Shown piece by piece: positions 34,319 through 46,867 of a stretch of 64,000 nt of DNA. The notes under the pieces were generated by a model. It made no database searches. It saw nothing but the letters and a program-made list of their open reading frames with translations, and was not told where the DNA came from. The DNA comes from Diphasiastrum complanatum (lineage: Eukaryota > Streptophyta > Lycopodiopsida > Lycopodiales > Lycopodiaceae): positions 47,252,354 to 47,316,353 of the forward strand of contig CM055093.1 in assembly GCA_029204225.1 (NCBI GenBank). Direction: 5' to 3'. A program made the position numbers and the translations under genes. The first letter of the stretch is position 1. Each line of letters opens with the position of its first letter.

Positions 34319-36960
34319 CCCCCCCCCCCCCCTTTCCCCCTCCTTAATCTGAATCCTTGAATGCCTCGACCTTCAAACTTAGTTCTACACAGAATCTTCT
34401 ATGTGATTCCAAACTTAATGCTTTGGTAAAAATATCAGCTATCATATCTTGTGTTCTACAGTACTACAATCTAACCTCTTCATTGAGAACTTTGCTTCTG
34501 ACGAAATGATACTTCAATGTGCTTACTCCTGGAATGAAATCTAGGGTTGGTTGATAAAGCGATGGCACTTTGATTATCACAAAATAACTTCTTTTGTAGC
34601 TTGAGAGGCTGCGATATACTCTGATTCAGTGGAAGATAGAGCTATTGAAGATTGCTTGCGACTATTCCAAAAAATTGGACCATTGTTGAGGAAGAATATA
34701 AATCCAAAAGTAGATTTACGAGTGTCTATGTCTCTTGTCCAACTCGCATTTGTGTAACCATTGAGGAAAATGAGTTTGTCGTTGCCGATTGTTCCATAAC
34801 AAATGCAAAAGTCCATAGTTGCGCGACGATATTTCATGACTCTGATAAGAGCCTTCCAATGTTTTATATCAGGATTAGTCCTAAACTGACTGAGAGAGCT
34901 GACTACAAAAGCTATGTCTGGCCTAGTACAGATCATGGCGTACATAAGAGATCCTATAATAGAATGGTAAGGATACTCACGCATCTGCTACTTTTCATGA
35001 ATTGTTTGAGGAAACTGGTCCTTTGACAATTTGAGTCCTGGTTCCATGGGTGAGAGAGCTAACTTGCAATTCATCAGATTATATCTGACAAAAATGTTGC
35101 AGATGTAACTCTGTTGTGTAATGTAGACCAACTTCTATTTTTTGTCTCTATGGATTTGTATACCAAGGTAGAAATGAGCTTCGCCCAGATTGGTCATGTC
35201 AAATTCGAAAGATGGCATTCTTTTATCAGATCGGTACTATTGCTAAAAAGAATGTATCATCCACGTACAAAGTGATAATGAAAGAAGACTATTGCACTGC
35301 TTTGAAGTAAATGTTTGAATCTGAAGAGCTAGGAGTATAGCCATGATCAATAAGGAAAGTATTGATCTTTTGAAACCATGCTCGAGAAGATTGCTTCAAG
35401 CCATAAAGTGCCTTGTGGAGTTTACACACATGATTGTGTTTACCCTCGATAATATAACCTTCGGGTTGCACCATGTAAATGTCTTCCTCAATAACTCCAT
35501 TGAGATATGCTATCTTTACATCCATTTGATGTATTTTCAAATCTACTGCAATGGCAAATGATAGCAAAAGTTGAATAAAAGAATGCTTGACTACTGGACT
35601 GAAGGTCTCAGTTTAATCGATGTTGTATACCTGAGAGAAACCTCTAGCTACTAGTCGTGTCTTTATTCTGTTGATGCTTCCATCTGCATTGTATTTGACT
35701 TTGAAAATCCATTTGCAATCAACTACATTTCTGCTGGCAGGTAGTTCGACAATCGTCCACGTCTGGTTCTTGATAAGAGATGAATATTCTTTATCTATAG
35801 CTTCTTTCCATAGATTTGAGTCAAGCTGACTGAGTGCCTCTTGGACAGACATCGGTTCCTGAACAAGATAGGCTGCAGACTCGTCGATATACCAGTTGGC
35901 TGGTCTGCTGGTCCTTGAAGATCTTCTGGGTAATACAGGAAGTTGATTATTTCCATCATATTGTAGTTGCTGATCTGCAACATCATCATTTTGATCCGTT
36001 ATTAGTTTTTTGTTCGTCAAGAGTAGAGGAGCTTGGACCTTCAATAGGAATAGTCAATTGAGGAATTGAAAAGCTCAAAGCATTAAGAGAATCTGGTAGG
36101 TCAGCTACATGGAGACTGCCCTTTCCTTTGAGGTCTTGAATTGATCTTCGATGAAGATGACATCCTGGCTAGTGAATATCTTCGACTCGACGGGATCGAA
36201 CAACTTGTAGGCTTGATCTGAAGTAGTGTAGCTGATGAAAAGACACTTGATACTCTGGAAGTCGAGCTTCTTTTTGAGATCACGAGGAATCTGCGCAAAA
36301 GCAGTACATCCAAAAACTCGTAAATTTGATAAAAAAAGGTTTCGTACCTATTCAAATTTCGAATGGTGTTTTGTCTAAGAGGACTTTAGTAGAACATCTA
36401 TTCTGAATATAGTTGTTGTTGAAACAACTTCAGTCCAGAAGCACTTTGGAAGTGTCGCATGTGATAACATGCACTTTGCCGATTCAACTAAGGTTCTATT
36501 CTTTCTCTCAAGAAGACCATTTAACTGAGGTTAATAGGAGGTAATGTAGGGAGATCGACCTTACCAAAAGGATAGTCGAGATCAAGGACCATGGATTGTC
36601 TGGACATGTTCATAACAGATGCACTTAGTAGTCACGTCTCTCACGTCATATAGTGAGTTCAAAATGTCCCAAACGTCTCTTGACGTTTTAGCTTCAGCTA
36701 TGTGTCCAATCTGTGTATCTGATATATTGAGGATGATAAGCGCGAAAGCTATACTGTCTTTCAATTTTCACTTTGAGTCATCGTCTTCAAGTTTTACTTG
36801 TGTACCTGTAACAACATCCCATAATTCGCTGGCGATTAGCAAGGTCTTCATCTTAAATATCCACAAATAATAATGGGATCCATTCAACTTGTCTGTGATA
36901 AGACCAGCTTTAGTTTGAGAATCCATCTAGAACTTAGTCTGTTGATTGTATCGATGACGC
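34318..36960 (-). pseudogene. Ty1/copia relic, minus strand, related to 42.6-44.7 kb
   Basis: From right to left on the minus strand: gag piece IAEAKTSRDVWDILNSLYD (36764-36582), then degraded integrase (36500-36300) and the RT start VQEALSQLDSNLWKEAIDKE (about 35850). RT YLNGVIEEDIYMVQPEGYI and LYGLKQSSRAWFQ (35567-35289) follow, with an intact YVDD at 35256-35267. RNase H SRKQSSIALSSTESEYIAAS ends near 34577. The C-run at 34319-34334 is the polypurine tract (minus strand). An LTR starting TGTTGGATTATTCTCC extends left from 34318. Protease and part of integrase are missing. Confidence 0.88.
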
Positions 36961-37119
36961 TAAGATGCAGTAATGCCGACAATAGGAAATCAATTCTCTG
37001 ATACTGAAAGGTTGAAAAGAACTGAAGAGTTTGATATCAATTTGATATCGCGAAAGATATCAAGTATTAGAGCTTTCTCTGATATCATGTTTGTCAAAAG
37101 AAATCTAAGAATCCTGACC

Positions 37120-38700
37120 ATCTTAATCACCCGAAATCTGAAAATGCTGCCCAATCTTCTGAACTTCTACAGTAAATGGAAACCTGGCAGAAAGCTCAAC
37201 AAACTCATATGGATAGACTCATTGCTGATCGCCATGGAAAATATTGCTGACAAATTATTTCTAGCAAGAGAGAATGTATGGTGTCCGATCTGCTCACAAC
37301 ATCACACTACTAATGAGTGCCCTCAACTGCGAAATCATTTTCCATCAGCACCCAGACCCATGTATCAAGTATACCGCCCCTACCCTCCACAATAGTCCAT
37401 TCCACGACCAGGGGTATCCCAACCACGACCAACTACACCAAATCAATACCAACCACGTCAACAATTTGTCATCAACCAACCCGCTCCACAACAAGTTGTC
37501 CACTATCTTGATCCCAATACCATCGATCCAGCAACATATTATGTGGAAGACACTACTCAACCAAGGTACACCATTGAGACCATTGTTTATTTTACATATA
37601 TCCTAATGCTCAAGCGGTTGACCCCAATGCCTAAACCTATGATCCTAACCAAGCTGTGTTTTCCACGCATCAACTTCCAGCAATACGAGGATGTTCTATC
37701 TACGCAGGTAAACACCCTAGTATTCGTTGTCTCGATAAACTTTGCTTTCCTCCAACTTGTGAAAATTGCAGCATTGAACACCACATGAAGGACTGTCCAT
37801 CTCGATCTAAACCAGTTGCTCATGTTTGTTCTGTGCAAGTAGAAACCTTGACAATCGAAACTCATCCAGCATGGGTCTTGACTTGTGCACAAACCCAGTG
37901 CCAAGACCCTACACTTGCACCCAGCAAAACCCAGCCGCATGTTGGACCTCCAAGCGAAGACTCCACCTATTGTCTATCCTCACCCATCTGAAGAAATTTG
38001 GCTGCATCATCAATATCACCAACAAATTTGCAATGTAGACCAACAATCTTCCGCCTCCCATAAAGTGCCTCACAAGCCTTTTGAAACCAAAACCCTTGAA
38101 AGCACTGAAGTCTGGAGGATCTATTGCAAGCTAATGTGACTCTCACTTTCCATGTTCTTTGGAAACATGCAAAAAAATGAAAACAACAAATGAAATCCAC
38201 TGACACCACCACCCCTAACGAGTTGCCCAAAATGCCATTACATCTCACAAATCCACTCAGTGAAAGGGGCAATATCAAAATTCAAACTATCCATCACCAA
38301 TCTCGCGAAGTCCTAGCTGTATTGGATGGTGTCTCAGGTGTCAACATTATTTTCACCTCCCTCATGTTAGAATGGAATCTGAGAGACAAACTCACCAAAC
38401 CCACTTGTCAATTTAGGATGGCTGATCAAAGTGTGGTCTGACCTACCGGTTTCCTTCCACAAGTACTGATCACACTAGGAGGCCTGAAGTTTTTTGTAGA
38501 CCTAGTCATCCTCGATATCCCTAGTAATGCCTATTCTTACGAATTACTACTTGGTCGCCCATGGCTCACCAATGCAAGAGTCGTTCACGATTGGAGCAAA
38601 GGACGAGTCACCTTTGGTAATAGAGACAACTCTGTTACCATCGATTCATCTGGAAAACTTAAACCCGCACGGTTTCACGATGAAGGATCTTCTACTACTA
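37120..38700 (+). pseudogene. Gypsy-like gag C-terminus and aspartic protease
   Basis: CPICSQHHTTNECPQL near 37290 and CENCSIEHHMKDCPS near 37760 look like two zinc-knuckle-type motifs, in frames broken by stops. At 38190-38690 the retropepsin-like part reads VLAVLDGVSGVNIIF (active-site D-G-x-S-G form) and, 60-70 residues later, ELLLGRPWL, the usual gypsy flap/C-terminal signature. A TGA at about 38440 and frameshifts interrupt it. Confidence 0.75.
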
Positions 38701-39602
38701 ATTCAGTGTTTGAGCCATACCAGTCCACCCATGAAAAAGGTCATTATGTTGAATCTACTGATATCATAAACTGGAGTCACAGTTTAGCTACCATTGATTG
38801 TGTGAATGCCGATTCTTGTGCTCAACATCAGGATGATTGTACCTATACTCCTCTGACCGATAACGAACAAATTTCTGATCTAGACACCCCTATCATTAAT
38901 ATCAATTTTATTGATATTCTTCCACACAATGATGAGTTGCTAAATGTTGCATGTCTACCTACTAATGAATCAGAAGATTATTTCATAGATGACAAAAATG
39001 TCTTACGAATTCAGAATTGCTCAGAAGATTCAAACATTTCTGATATTTAAATCCTCAAGTACATGGAGGCCCTTCCACTCAAGGCCTTTCCGCAACAATC
39101 CTCCAAAGTAGAACTAGTGGCCAAGGTTACCGTTGAAAAACCTAAACCATAATCCCCTCCACCTTCCTATTCCCCAAATCCCTCTTTTCCACAGTTTCTT
39201 GATCTTCTCCCTTACAACCCTATGCCTTATCCTAATTATCAACGGTCCTTCCCTGACATCGGCATATGGGAGCAATTACCACTAACTACCCAAAAGATGG
39301 TATGGTTGGTGAATGAGCTTCAATACAACATCTATCGCACTTTGTTAGGATAACAAGCAGTAAGGCAGGTCAATGATGACACCATTTTACAACTTCAGCA
39401 AAAAAATGAAAGGTTGGTGGCTAAATCTACTCAACAACAACAGATCCATAGCCTCACCATCTATAATCAACATTAGCAGCAAATGCTCAGCCACCTACAG
39501 AACCAAATCCAGCTAAAGATATCCAATATGCAAACTATCATCAACAACCTCTCAGCAGAATGGGATGAGGCCTTAGCCGATGCATGAACAACACGTTCCA
39601 CT

Positions 39603-40985
39603 ATGAAGGAACAACTGGAATTGATCAATTTCAATGATTTCGCACCACCAGCTATTTCCGAGGGAACTCAAATCCCAATGGTGGCATATCAGAAGTTGGT
39701 CCAAAAGTTAAAAGCCACGATGGAGCAGCACTCCAAACTGCAACAATCATACACTGCTTCTGTTGAGGCCCTTAACCAACATATCGCCACTTGGAAGAAA
39801 GATTGAAGGCAGCTGCTCAATCAACACCTTTTGTCCATGCAGAGCATGCTCAGTTTCATGCCTTCGGGCCTCACTTTGAAGGATTAGATGGTGGCAATGG
39901 AGCAAGATTTCAACAGCCTCCAACAAACAATCAAAGCTCGTCATTTCAAGGACCGTCTCAAGTGCCAATAGCTCCCCCACCAACCAATCCTCATGGCACT
40001 GGTGGCACCTCCTCCCAATACCATTTCACTTCTACGGCTTCTAACCCCATTGAGACAACTAACTTTCCTTTTCCAAGACAATTCTCTCCCGAATCCCAAC
40101 GCATTGCTGCATCTAACCCTTCACCTCCTCTATCCTTTGAACCCGATCCACAAATTGAACACGCCTTAGATGTTGAACCACCAACAATAAGACACCGGAT
40201 GTCTCCAATTGCACCGAGCATGGAGCACCTCATCTCCCAAGAATTTGCACAAAATTATCCACCCAAGGAGCATGGCGGTTACATCTTGCCAAACCTTGAT
40301 CAATGCAAAACTCACAAGGAAGCCGTAAAGCTCTCGGATCCACAACCTGCCTGGCGCCATCAGCTCTTTTTACAAAGCAAAACATCCATGGAATGGTATC
40401 TTGACGCACCGGCATATATGCGCATCAATCCATACTATTACCTGGTGGCACGCAGAGAACTATTTCCTGCCAAGAAGCTGAAAAATAAGATCTATTGGCC
40501 CAAGCTCACAAGCATAAACATAGGCAATCCAGCCGATGATATGATTACCAATTGCTGTATTTCACCATAAATACCATGGCAACGTGGATCGCGATGTGCG
40601 ATATTTTGTGGATAATTGTGGCCTAGTAGCCTTCTTGGCAGAAATAAACGAATATTGGGATAGGGGACTCTCACCAATTGCCATCGATATCAACAAGCCC
40701 TTGCAGACTGAAACGGATCACATCAATGTTGTGCGCCTTTATTATTGAGCATCCCTCACTTCGACATTTCACGTCAATATGGTGGAGCTATCGAAAATCC
40801 ACGGATTCTTGCAAGGCATGTTCCATTATTACAAACAACTACCCTTCCTCAATAAATTACGCTGGCAGATGATCGAAGGTATCGGCAACAAGATTTACCA
40901 ATCCCGACAACAACAATCTCATCTCCAAGAAGCTCAAAAAATCCAGGACAAAAAAGCTTCGATTGGTGTGAGACTTCCAATTCAA
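39603..40985 (+). pseudogene. Unrecognised ORF between protease and 3' LTR
   Basis: A coiled-coil-like Gln-rich start (39603-39806) shifts frame into a 259-residue open stretch (39791-40570). That stretch has a Pro/Ser/Gln-rich linker followed by a compact region with ASMEW-like YLDAPAYMRINPYYYLVARR and AKKLKNKIYWPKL. After one TAA the same register continues with VDRDVRYFVDNCGLVAFLAE, SPIAIDINKPLQTETDHINV and LSKIHGFLQGMFHYYKQLPF. It lies where some gypsy elements carry an additional gene. I do not recognise the fold, and I could not see envelope-type membrane segments. Confidence 0.5.
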
Positions 40986-40997
40986 TGAGGGGGATAA
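40984..40997 (+). promoter_or_regulatory. Polypurine tract of the gypsy-like element
   Basis: AATGAGGGGGATAA is directly followed by the LTR start TGTTAGCAACTGTG at 40998. Confidence 0.7.
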
Positions 40998-41110
40998 TGT
41001 TAGCAACTGTGCAAACACAGAGAAAATATAAAAAAGAAATAAAACCCCGTGGCATGTATTTTGTAAGCCCATGTACGAGTATTTGCCAATAAACTTCTAC
41101 TATGTCATGT
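40998..41110 (+). repeat. 3' LTR segment matching 33728-33840
   Basis: It shares TGTTAGCAACTGTGC.AACAC, ACCCCGTGGCATGTATTTTG and TACGAGTATTTGCCAATAAACTTC with the left copy. The match fades near 41110, where a diverged copy of TGTTTTGTAAGTCCATG repeats internal LTR sequence. Confidence 0.8.
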
Positions 41111-41429
41111 GTTTTGTAAGTCCATGGGTAGAAGCTTAAAGTAATAAAATAACTTAAACTTAGGATTATAACTTAGACTTAAGAAACTTAAGCTTAGAAA
41201 TATTTGTATTAATTTATCTTAAGTTTCAAAGCTAGAAACTTTTAAAGTTCTAAGTCCTAAATTAGGAGTTCTAGAATGGCTAGTTTTAAATTAATGTCAT
41301 AAGTTAGTGAATACTCCTCATAGTTGTCTCTTGAAGACATCATGTTGGCAGAATGTTGATTGTCGCATTGCAGCTTCTTTGAGGTCAATTGTACCGTTGA
41401 GAGCTCCATGAAGGATTGCTTGGAATAGA

Positions 41430-42140
41430 GGCTTGTATGATAGCCTCTTTTTTTTTTTTTGGTCATATAGTAGTGGCCTTTGAATGGTCAACAAGTGAAT
41501 AACTTGTCGATTTCTTTAATTGCAAAAACACCGCTTGTTGTTTTGTGGAAAACCTCCAAGGTCCGTTTGGTAATATGCTTGTCATTGCTCGGCGGGAGCT
41601 CTGAATTAGCATCGTTGGTATGCTACAGATGTTGTAGACTTGTCGGCTTCATGAAGTGCTTCAATTGAGAACTAGAGCAAGTTCAGATTGATCAATTAGG
41701 TAGGAATGAGGTCTTGAAGCATGGATGGGAAAAGTGAGATGAACCTTCAAGATTAGTTATATGGTGGAACATGGGGGAAGGAATAGCAATCAGGTAGGAA
41801 TGAGGTCTTGAAAAATGGATGGAAAAAGTGAGATGAAGCTTCAAGATTAATTATATGGTGGAACATTGGAGAAAGAATGGGTGTGGACAAGGGATGATAG
41901 GGATCTTGTGTGTCTTGTTATACCTGTTCATAACCAATTCTCAGTGTACAATTTTTCAAAGAGTCATTGTTATTTGCCTTTGAAAATAACATTTCTCCTT
42001 GAGGTTGTGCGCTCATAATTCAATTTCTGATTGACGTGAGATTCCTTCAGTTTACATAGGCCTATGGGATTACGCTTGTTGATGACTTGTGCTTCTTGTG
42101 GCCTCCGCAGATGATTGAATGGATGATATACAACAGGGGT
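41430..42140. repeat. Dispersed repeat shared with 20600-21520
   Basis: See the matching blocks at 20600-21520. This copy also holds an internal ~95-bp tandem duplication: CAGGTAGGAATGAGGTCTTGA...AGATTAATTATATGGTGGAACAT at about 41790-41870 repeats 41695-41770. The right end leads into a Helitron fragment on the minus strand. Confidence 0.65.
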
Positions 42141-42160
42141 AGTATGGGCTTGAGACATGA

Positions 42161-42379
42161 TTATGACCACTGCTCAATGTACATTTGTCCAATGAAGCAT
42201 CGTTGTTGGCATTGGTAGGAACACTTGTCATCTATGTCGGTTTGCACCTCCAAACAATTTGGGTTCACTGTCATCGTGATAAACAAATTGGGAGAACCCA
42301 ACTCCATAATGAAGGCCATAGCATCTTGGTATTGTTGATGCATATGACGTGGTGAACTGATGTATGAAGATGGAAGCAC
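42161..42379 (-). pseudogene. Helitron replicase/helicase N-terminal fragment
   Basis: The minus strand encodes SPRHMHQQYQDAMAFIMELG followed by SPNLFITMTVNPNCLEV. This matches the hallmark of the Helitron-like N-terminal region (M..RYQDAMAI...G.PDLFIT.T.NP.W.EI). Only about 73 residues remain, with no HUH replication motif or helicase motifs in reach. It is a short relic of a rolling-circle transposon. Confidence 0.8.
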
Positions 42380-42583
42380 TACTCATGTTCCTATGTTGCT
42401 AGAGGAATGATCTCCCACGCCATCAACAATACCGCTACAAATTTCTCTACAAAAATTGTGCTGATTATTGTAGTAGTAGTTCATGTTATTTTGCACCATC
42501 TTTGCCATCATGTCACACATGTACTCTTGCAGCAACCTTCCACCCAAATGGATCGGTAAAACATGCTCTGCACAAACCTATAA

Positions 42584-44680
42584 ATGATAGCAGTAAAACT
42601 CTTGAACGGTGACATTTTGAGTCCGAAGTCCTTCTGGGCTGAAGCTGTTTCAATAGCGACCTATATTCAGAACAATTGTCCTACTAAAGGTCTCTCAGAA
42701 AAAACATCATTCGAAGTTTGCACAGGTACCAAACCTTCTTTATCAAATTTAAAAGTTTTTGGATGTACTACCTATGCGCAGATTCCTCATGATCTCAGGA
42801 AGAAGCTCGACTTCTAGAGTATCAACTCAAGGGGAAAGACAAAGCCCATGTAGCTAACTTGTTTGACTCGTCCGACATATTGAACTTCGAGGTTCCTCAG
42901 TCGACTATTCCCATTGAATATCCAAGCTCATCTACTTTCGACGAACAGCATATCAACGGTAAATCCGAAGATGATGATGTTGCAGTTCAGCAACTACAGT
43001 ATGATGAAAATGATCAACCTCCTCTATTACCCAGAAGATCATTAAGAGCTAGCAGACCACCTATCAGGTATATCGATGAGTCTGCAGCCTACCTTGTTCA
43101 AGAGCCAACGACTGTCGAAGAGGCACTCAGTCAGTCCGATTTTGATCTCTGGAAAGAAGCTATGGATAAAGAGTATTCATCTCTTATCAAGAACCAGACA
43201 TGGACGATTGTCGAATTACCTGCTAGCAAAAATGTAGTTGATTGCAAATGGATTTTCAAATTCAAACAAATAACAGACGAAGGCATCGACAGAAGAAAAG
43301 CCCGACTTGTCGCCATAGGTTTTTCTCAAGTATACAATGTTGATAACATTGAGACCTTCGGTCCAGTAGTCAAGCTTCTTCTATTCGACTTTTATTATTG
43401 TTTGTTGCTACAATAGATTTGAAAATACATCAAATGGATGTACAAACAACATATCTTAATGGAGTTATCGAAGAAGACATTTAAATTATGCAACTTGAAG
43501 GTTATATTATTGAGGGTAAACATAATCATGTGTGTAAACTCCATAAAGCACTTTATGGCTTGAAGCAATCTGCTCGAGCATGGTTTCAAAGGATCATTAC
43601 TTTTCTTATTGACCACGACTATACACCAAGCTCTTCAAATTCGAATGTTTACTTCAAGACAGTGCAACAGTCTTTTATCATTATCACTTTATATGTGAAC
43701 GACACATTGCTCTTCGACAACAGTATCGTTTTGATAAAAGAAGACGAGACAATGCTATTTTCTGAATTTGACATGACCGATCTGGGTGAAGCTCATTTCT
43801 GTCTTGGTATTCGAATCCACAGAGACAGAAATCAAAAGTTAATCTACATTATAACAGAGGTACATCTACAATATGTTACTCAAATATAATCTGGCTAATT
43901 GCAAGTTAGCTCTCTCACTAATGAAACCAAGTCTCAAACTGTCGAAGGACCAATGTCCCCGAAAAATCGAAGAGAAGGAGCAGATGCATGAGTATCCTTA
44001 TCATTCGATAATAGGATCTCTTATGTACGCAATGATCTGTACCAGGCTAGACATAGCTTTTGCAGTTAGCTCCCTAAGTCAATTTATGACTAACCCTGGT
44101 ATAACACATTGGAAGGCTCTTATCAGAGTCATGACATATCTTCGAGCTACTATAAACCTTTGCATTTGTTACGGAGCAGTCGACAATGACAAACTCAATT
44201 TACTCAGTGGTTACATAGATGCAAGTTGGGCAGGAGATGTAGACACTCGTAAATCCACTTCTGGATTTACATTCTTCCTCAACAATGGTCCTATTTCCTG
44301 GAACAGTCGCAAGCAATCTTCGATAGCTCTATCTTCTACAGAATCAGAGTATATCGCAACCTCGCAAGCCACAAAGGAAGCAATTTGGTTGAGAAACTTA
44401 CTTTCACATATCGGTCTGAACCAATATGCTCCAACATTATTATTTTGTGATAATCAAAGTGCTATTGCCTTGATTTCATTCTAGGAGTAAGCACATTGAG
44501 ATTAAGTATCACTATGTTAGAAGCAAAGTTCTCGACAAAGAGGTCAGATTGCAGTACTGTCGAACGCAAGATATGACAACAAATAATTTTACTAAAGCAT
44601 TAAGCTTGGATGCACACAGAAAGTTCTGTGCAGAACTAAGTTTGAAGGTGAAGGCATTCATGGATTTAGATTAGGGGGGA
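42584..44680 (+). pseudogene. Ty1/copia integrase end, RT and RNase H relic
   Basis: In order: integrase C-terminus [20 protein letters not shown] (about 42745), acidic linker and RT start VEEALSQSDFDLWKEAMDKE (43115). A frameshift near 43390 is followed by YLNGVIEEDI with a stop and LYGLKQSARAWFQR (43552). The palm motif reads YVND (43692-43703), with the first catalytic Asp changed to Asn. RNase H follows (WAGDVDTRKSTSGFTFFLNN, SRKQSSIALSSTESEYIATS). The purine tract AGGGGGGAG ends at 44680. It is the closest relative of the 34-37 kb relic but in opposite orientation. Confidence 0.92.
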
Positions 44681-44890
44681 GTGTTAGATTATTCTCCTAC
44701 TAATCGACTAATCTACATTTTAACCTTTGTCCAACTCATTATCCAAACCTGCAGTTTTTTTTGTGTTTCTACACAGTCTCCAGAACTACTCGGAAATGGC
44801 TCACAGGTGGCTCCGACATTTATTGACATCGTCGACAAACTTCAAAGACTTCGGCCACTTCGGCCATGTCGATTGATTGGCAATTAACGT
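44681..44890 (+). repeat. 3' LTR start of the plus-strand copia relic
   Basis: It begins TGTTAGATTATTCTCC right after the polypurine tract. The right limit is unknown because no second copy is complete. Confidence 0.5.
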
Positions 44891-44993
44891 TCCACTTGTC
44901 TTGAAGCTAAAGACTTGCCCTAATCTTATAGCAAGTAAATTTCCAGGAATTACCAAATGGATGGATGCCAGCTCACTATCCATTATGATTGCG

Positions 44994-45070
44994 ACCTAAT
45001 AGCTGGCCTACTATTGGACGTTAGTTGGCCTACTATTGGACCTAATTAGCTGGCCTACTAATTAGTAGCT
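44994..45070. repeat. Short tandem repeat AGCTGGCCTACTA
   Basis: GCTGGCCTACTATTGGAC, GTTGGCCTACTATTGGACC and AGCTGGCCTACTAATTAG give three closely spaced copies. Confidence 0.7.
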
Positions 45071-46328
45071 ATTTATGAAGAAGCCAAAAAGGAAAGAAAC
45101 ATAACATTGAAACGAAGAAGAAGGAGAGCGTTGGAGAACGACGAACCTTTGGAGCCTTTACCTTCAAAATGCACAACATGGAGGATAGAATATGACAAAT
45201 TCTAACATCCACATTGACATAATGTATGCAAAATTTGTGACACATGCACATAAAATTTGACATATAATAAATTCTTCATCATATTTGGACATCCCCTCAA
45301 AATTTGATTGTCGCCATATTTTTTTTGATTTTTGATATACATTTGGTTTGTGGTTTTCAGATTTTGACATATTGTTGTCCAACAAATTTTTGAATTTTGA
45401 AAAATTCGTGACAATCCCATGTCAAAAATGTGTGGCATGGTCTCTAATACAAAAGAGCCTTATAAAATATGCCACATAGGAGAGAGAAGATTACTAGAAT
45501 CCCAAATGGAATGTGATTTTCTCCTACCCTCACCACTTCCAATGCTAACCATTCTAGTAGGCAGCAATTAAATTTTTTATATTAGCAATACTTAATTAAC
45601 CATGTACAATCTAAAATACCACATTTCCTCCATATTCAAAAACTATCTTAGAGACACTAAGGGTAACCACAAATCCTAAATTATCCACAATCTAGTCCCA
45701 ACAACATTTTGGAAATGAGATCATGATGATATTTGGGAGACGCCAATCAACCGTGACAAATATGGTTGGGGTTCTCTAATGATCCAACCTTGTGCTTATG
45801 CAAATGAGGTGAGAAATATGACTGTTATGCAAATCATGATATATAAAATTTTTCAAAGAGGATATTTGCTCATTAATGTAGGCCTCATCAGGCATGAGGC
45901 ACCGGTTCTAAGCTTTACCTCTTTAATTGACAGCTCTTGTAAAGTATGTGTTCATATGCATATTTTGAAACACGTAGTTTTGTGATTATTTGCAAAGTTG
46001 TAATGTTTGCATTAATATTAATATGCCCGTAGTAATGCCTATTCTTAGACTTCTGATTAAGAAACAATCATGGGCAGTTGTGAACACTATACTACAAAGA
46101 TGGATATGTAGAGGCATTTGATTTGCCATAGATGGTAACACAATTCTATCACCCAAAGAAATGTGAGACATACAGATAGTTAAAGCCAGGATATTAAAGA
46201 CACTTAGCAAGCCTGAACAAAGACATCTTGTGTATAAAAGACAATGATTGATAACTGATCTGGCTTTCTAGCAACAGACTCTTGGTATCTAGCAACGGAT
46301 GTTTGGTATCTAGGAATTAGAGGACAAG
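45071..46328. other. No gene recognised
   Basis: AT-rich sequence with only short open stretches and no conserved motif, RNA gene or obvious repeat. Confidence 0.5.
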
Positions 46329-46518
46329 CACAATCATGTATTAGAACTGCATAGTGGTGAATACCTATAGAGAGAAGATGACAATCGCAATCATGCATAT
46401 ATTAGAACTTCATAGTGATTTATAGCCAGATATGATACCTATAGAGAGATGATTACAATCACAATCATACATATATTAGAAGCTCAGAGTGATGTATACC
46501 CAGATATAATACCTATAC
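46329..46518. repeat. Three-copy tandem repeat, ~62-70-bp unit
   Basis: ACAATCATG.ATATTAGAAC...CATAGTG...ATACCTATAGAGAGA recurs starting near 46329, 46389 and 46457. The unit lies just downstream of the 3' end of the minus-strand fasciclin gene. Confidence 0.75.
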
Positions 46519-46867
46519 AGCATTTGTCTGAAGAAAGTAAACAACATGCAATGTACGCAATATATCTGCAAGGCTGATAAAATATCAGCACCAAACGAAA
46601 AAGGAACTAGAATCAGCAAGTCTGCAAACAAGCTACTAAAAATTCTTAGAATACAAACAATTATGTATCCCGTGTAACTGCTGGTTCGCTTGGCTTCCGT
46701 GATTCTATTAGAATTCAAGCTGATTGATTCTCGATGAATGTGGCTAATATACAATACCGTCTTCAACTTAAAACAGTCTGACGGTCTCAAATATGACAGT
46801 CTGCCTCTTATATCCTAACCATCCTTGGCCTAAACCGACCTGATCAAGCCAGTAGATCAAAGGATGT

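Larger units (their letters stand above)
36970..41110 (+). mobile_element. Ty3/gypsy-like element: gag, protease and an extra ORF, no RT
   Basis: A gag with zinc knuckles and a protease (37120-38700) is followed by about 2.2 kb of unfamiliar coding. Then come a polypurine tract AATGAGGGGGATAA (40984-40997) and an LTR start TGTTAGCAACTG at 40998. The probable left LTR lies at 33728-33840, separated by the 34-37 kb copia relic that inserted between them. RT, RNase H and integrase motifs are absent on this strand. The right end of the 3' LTR beyond 41110 is unclear. Confidence 0.65.
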
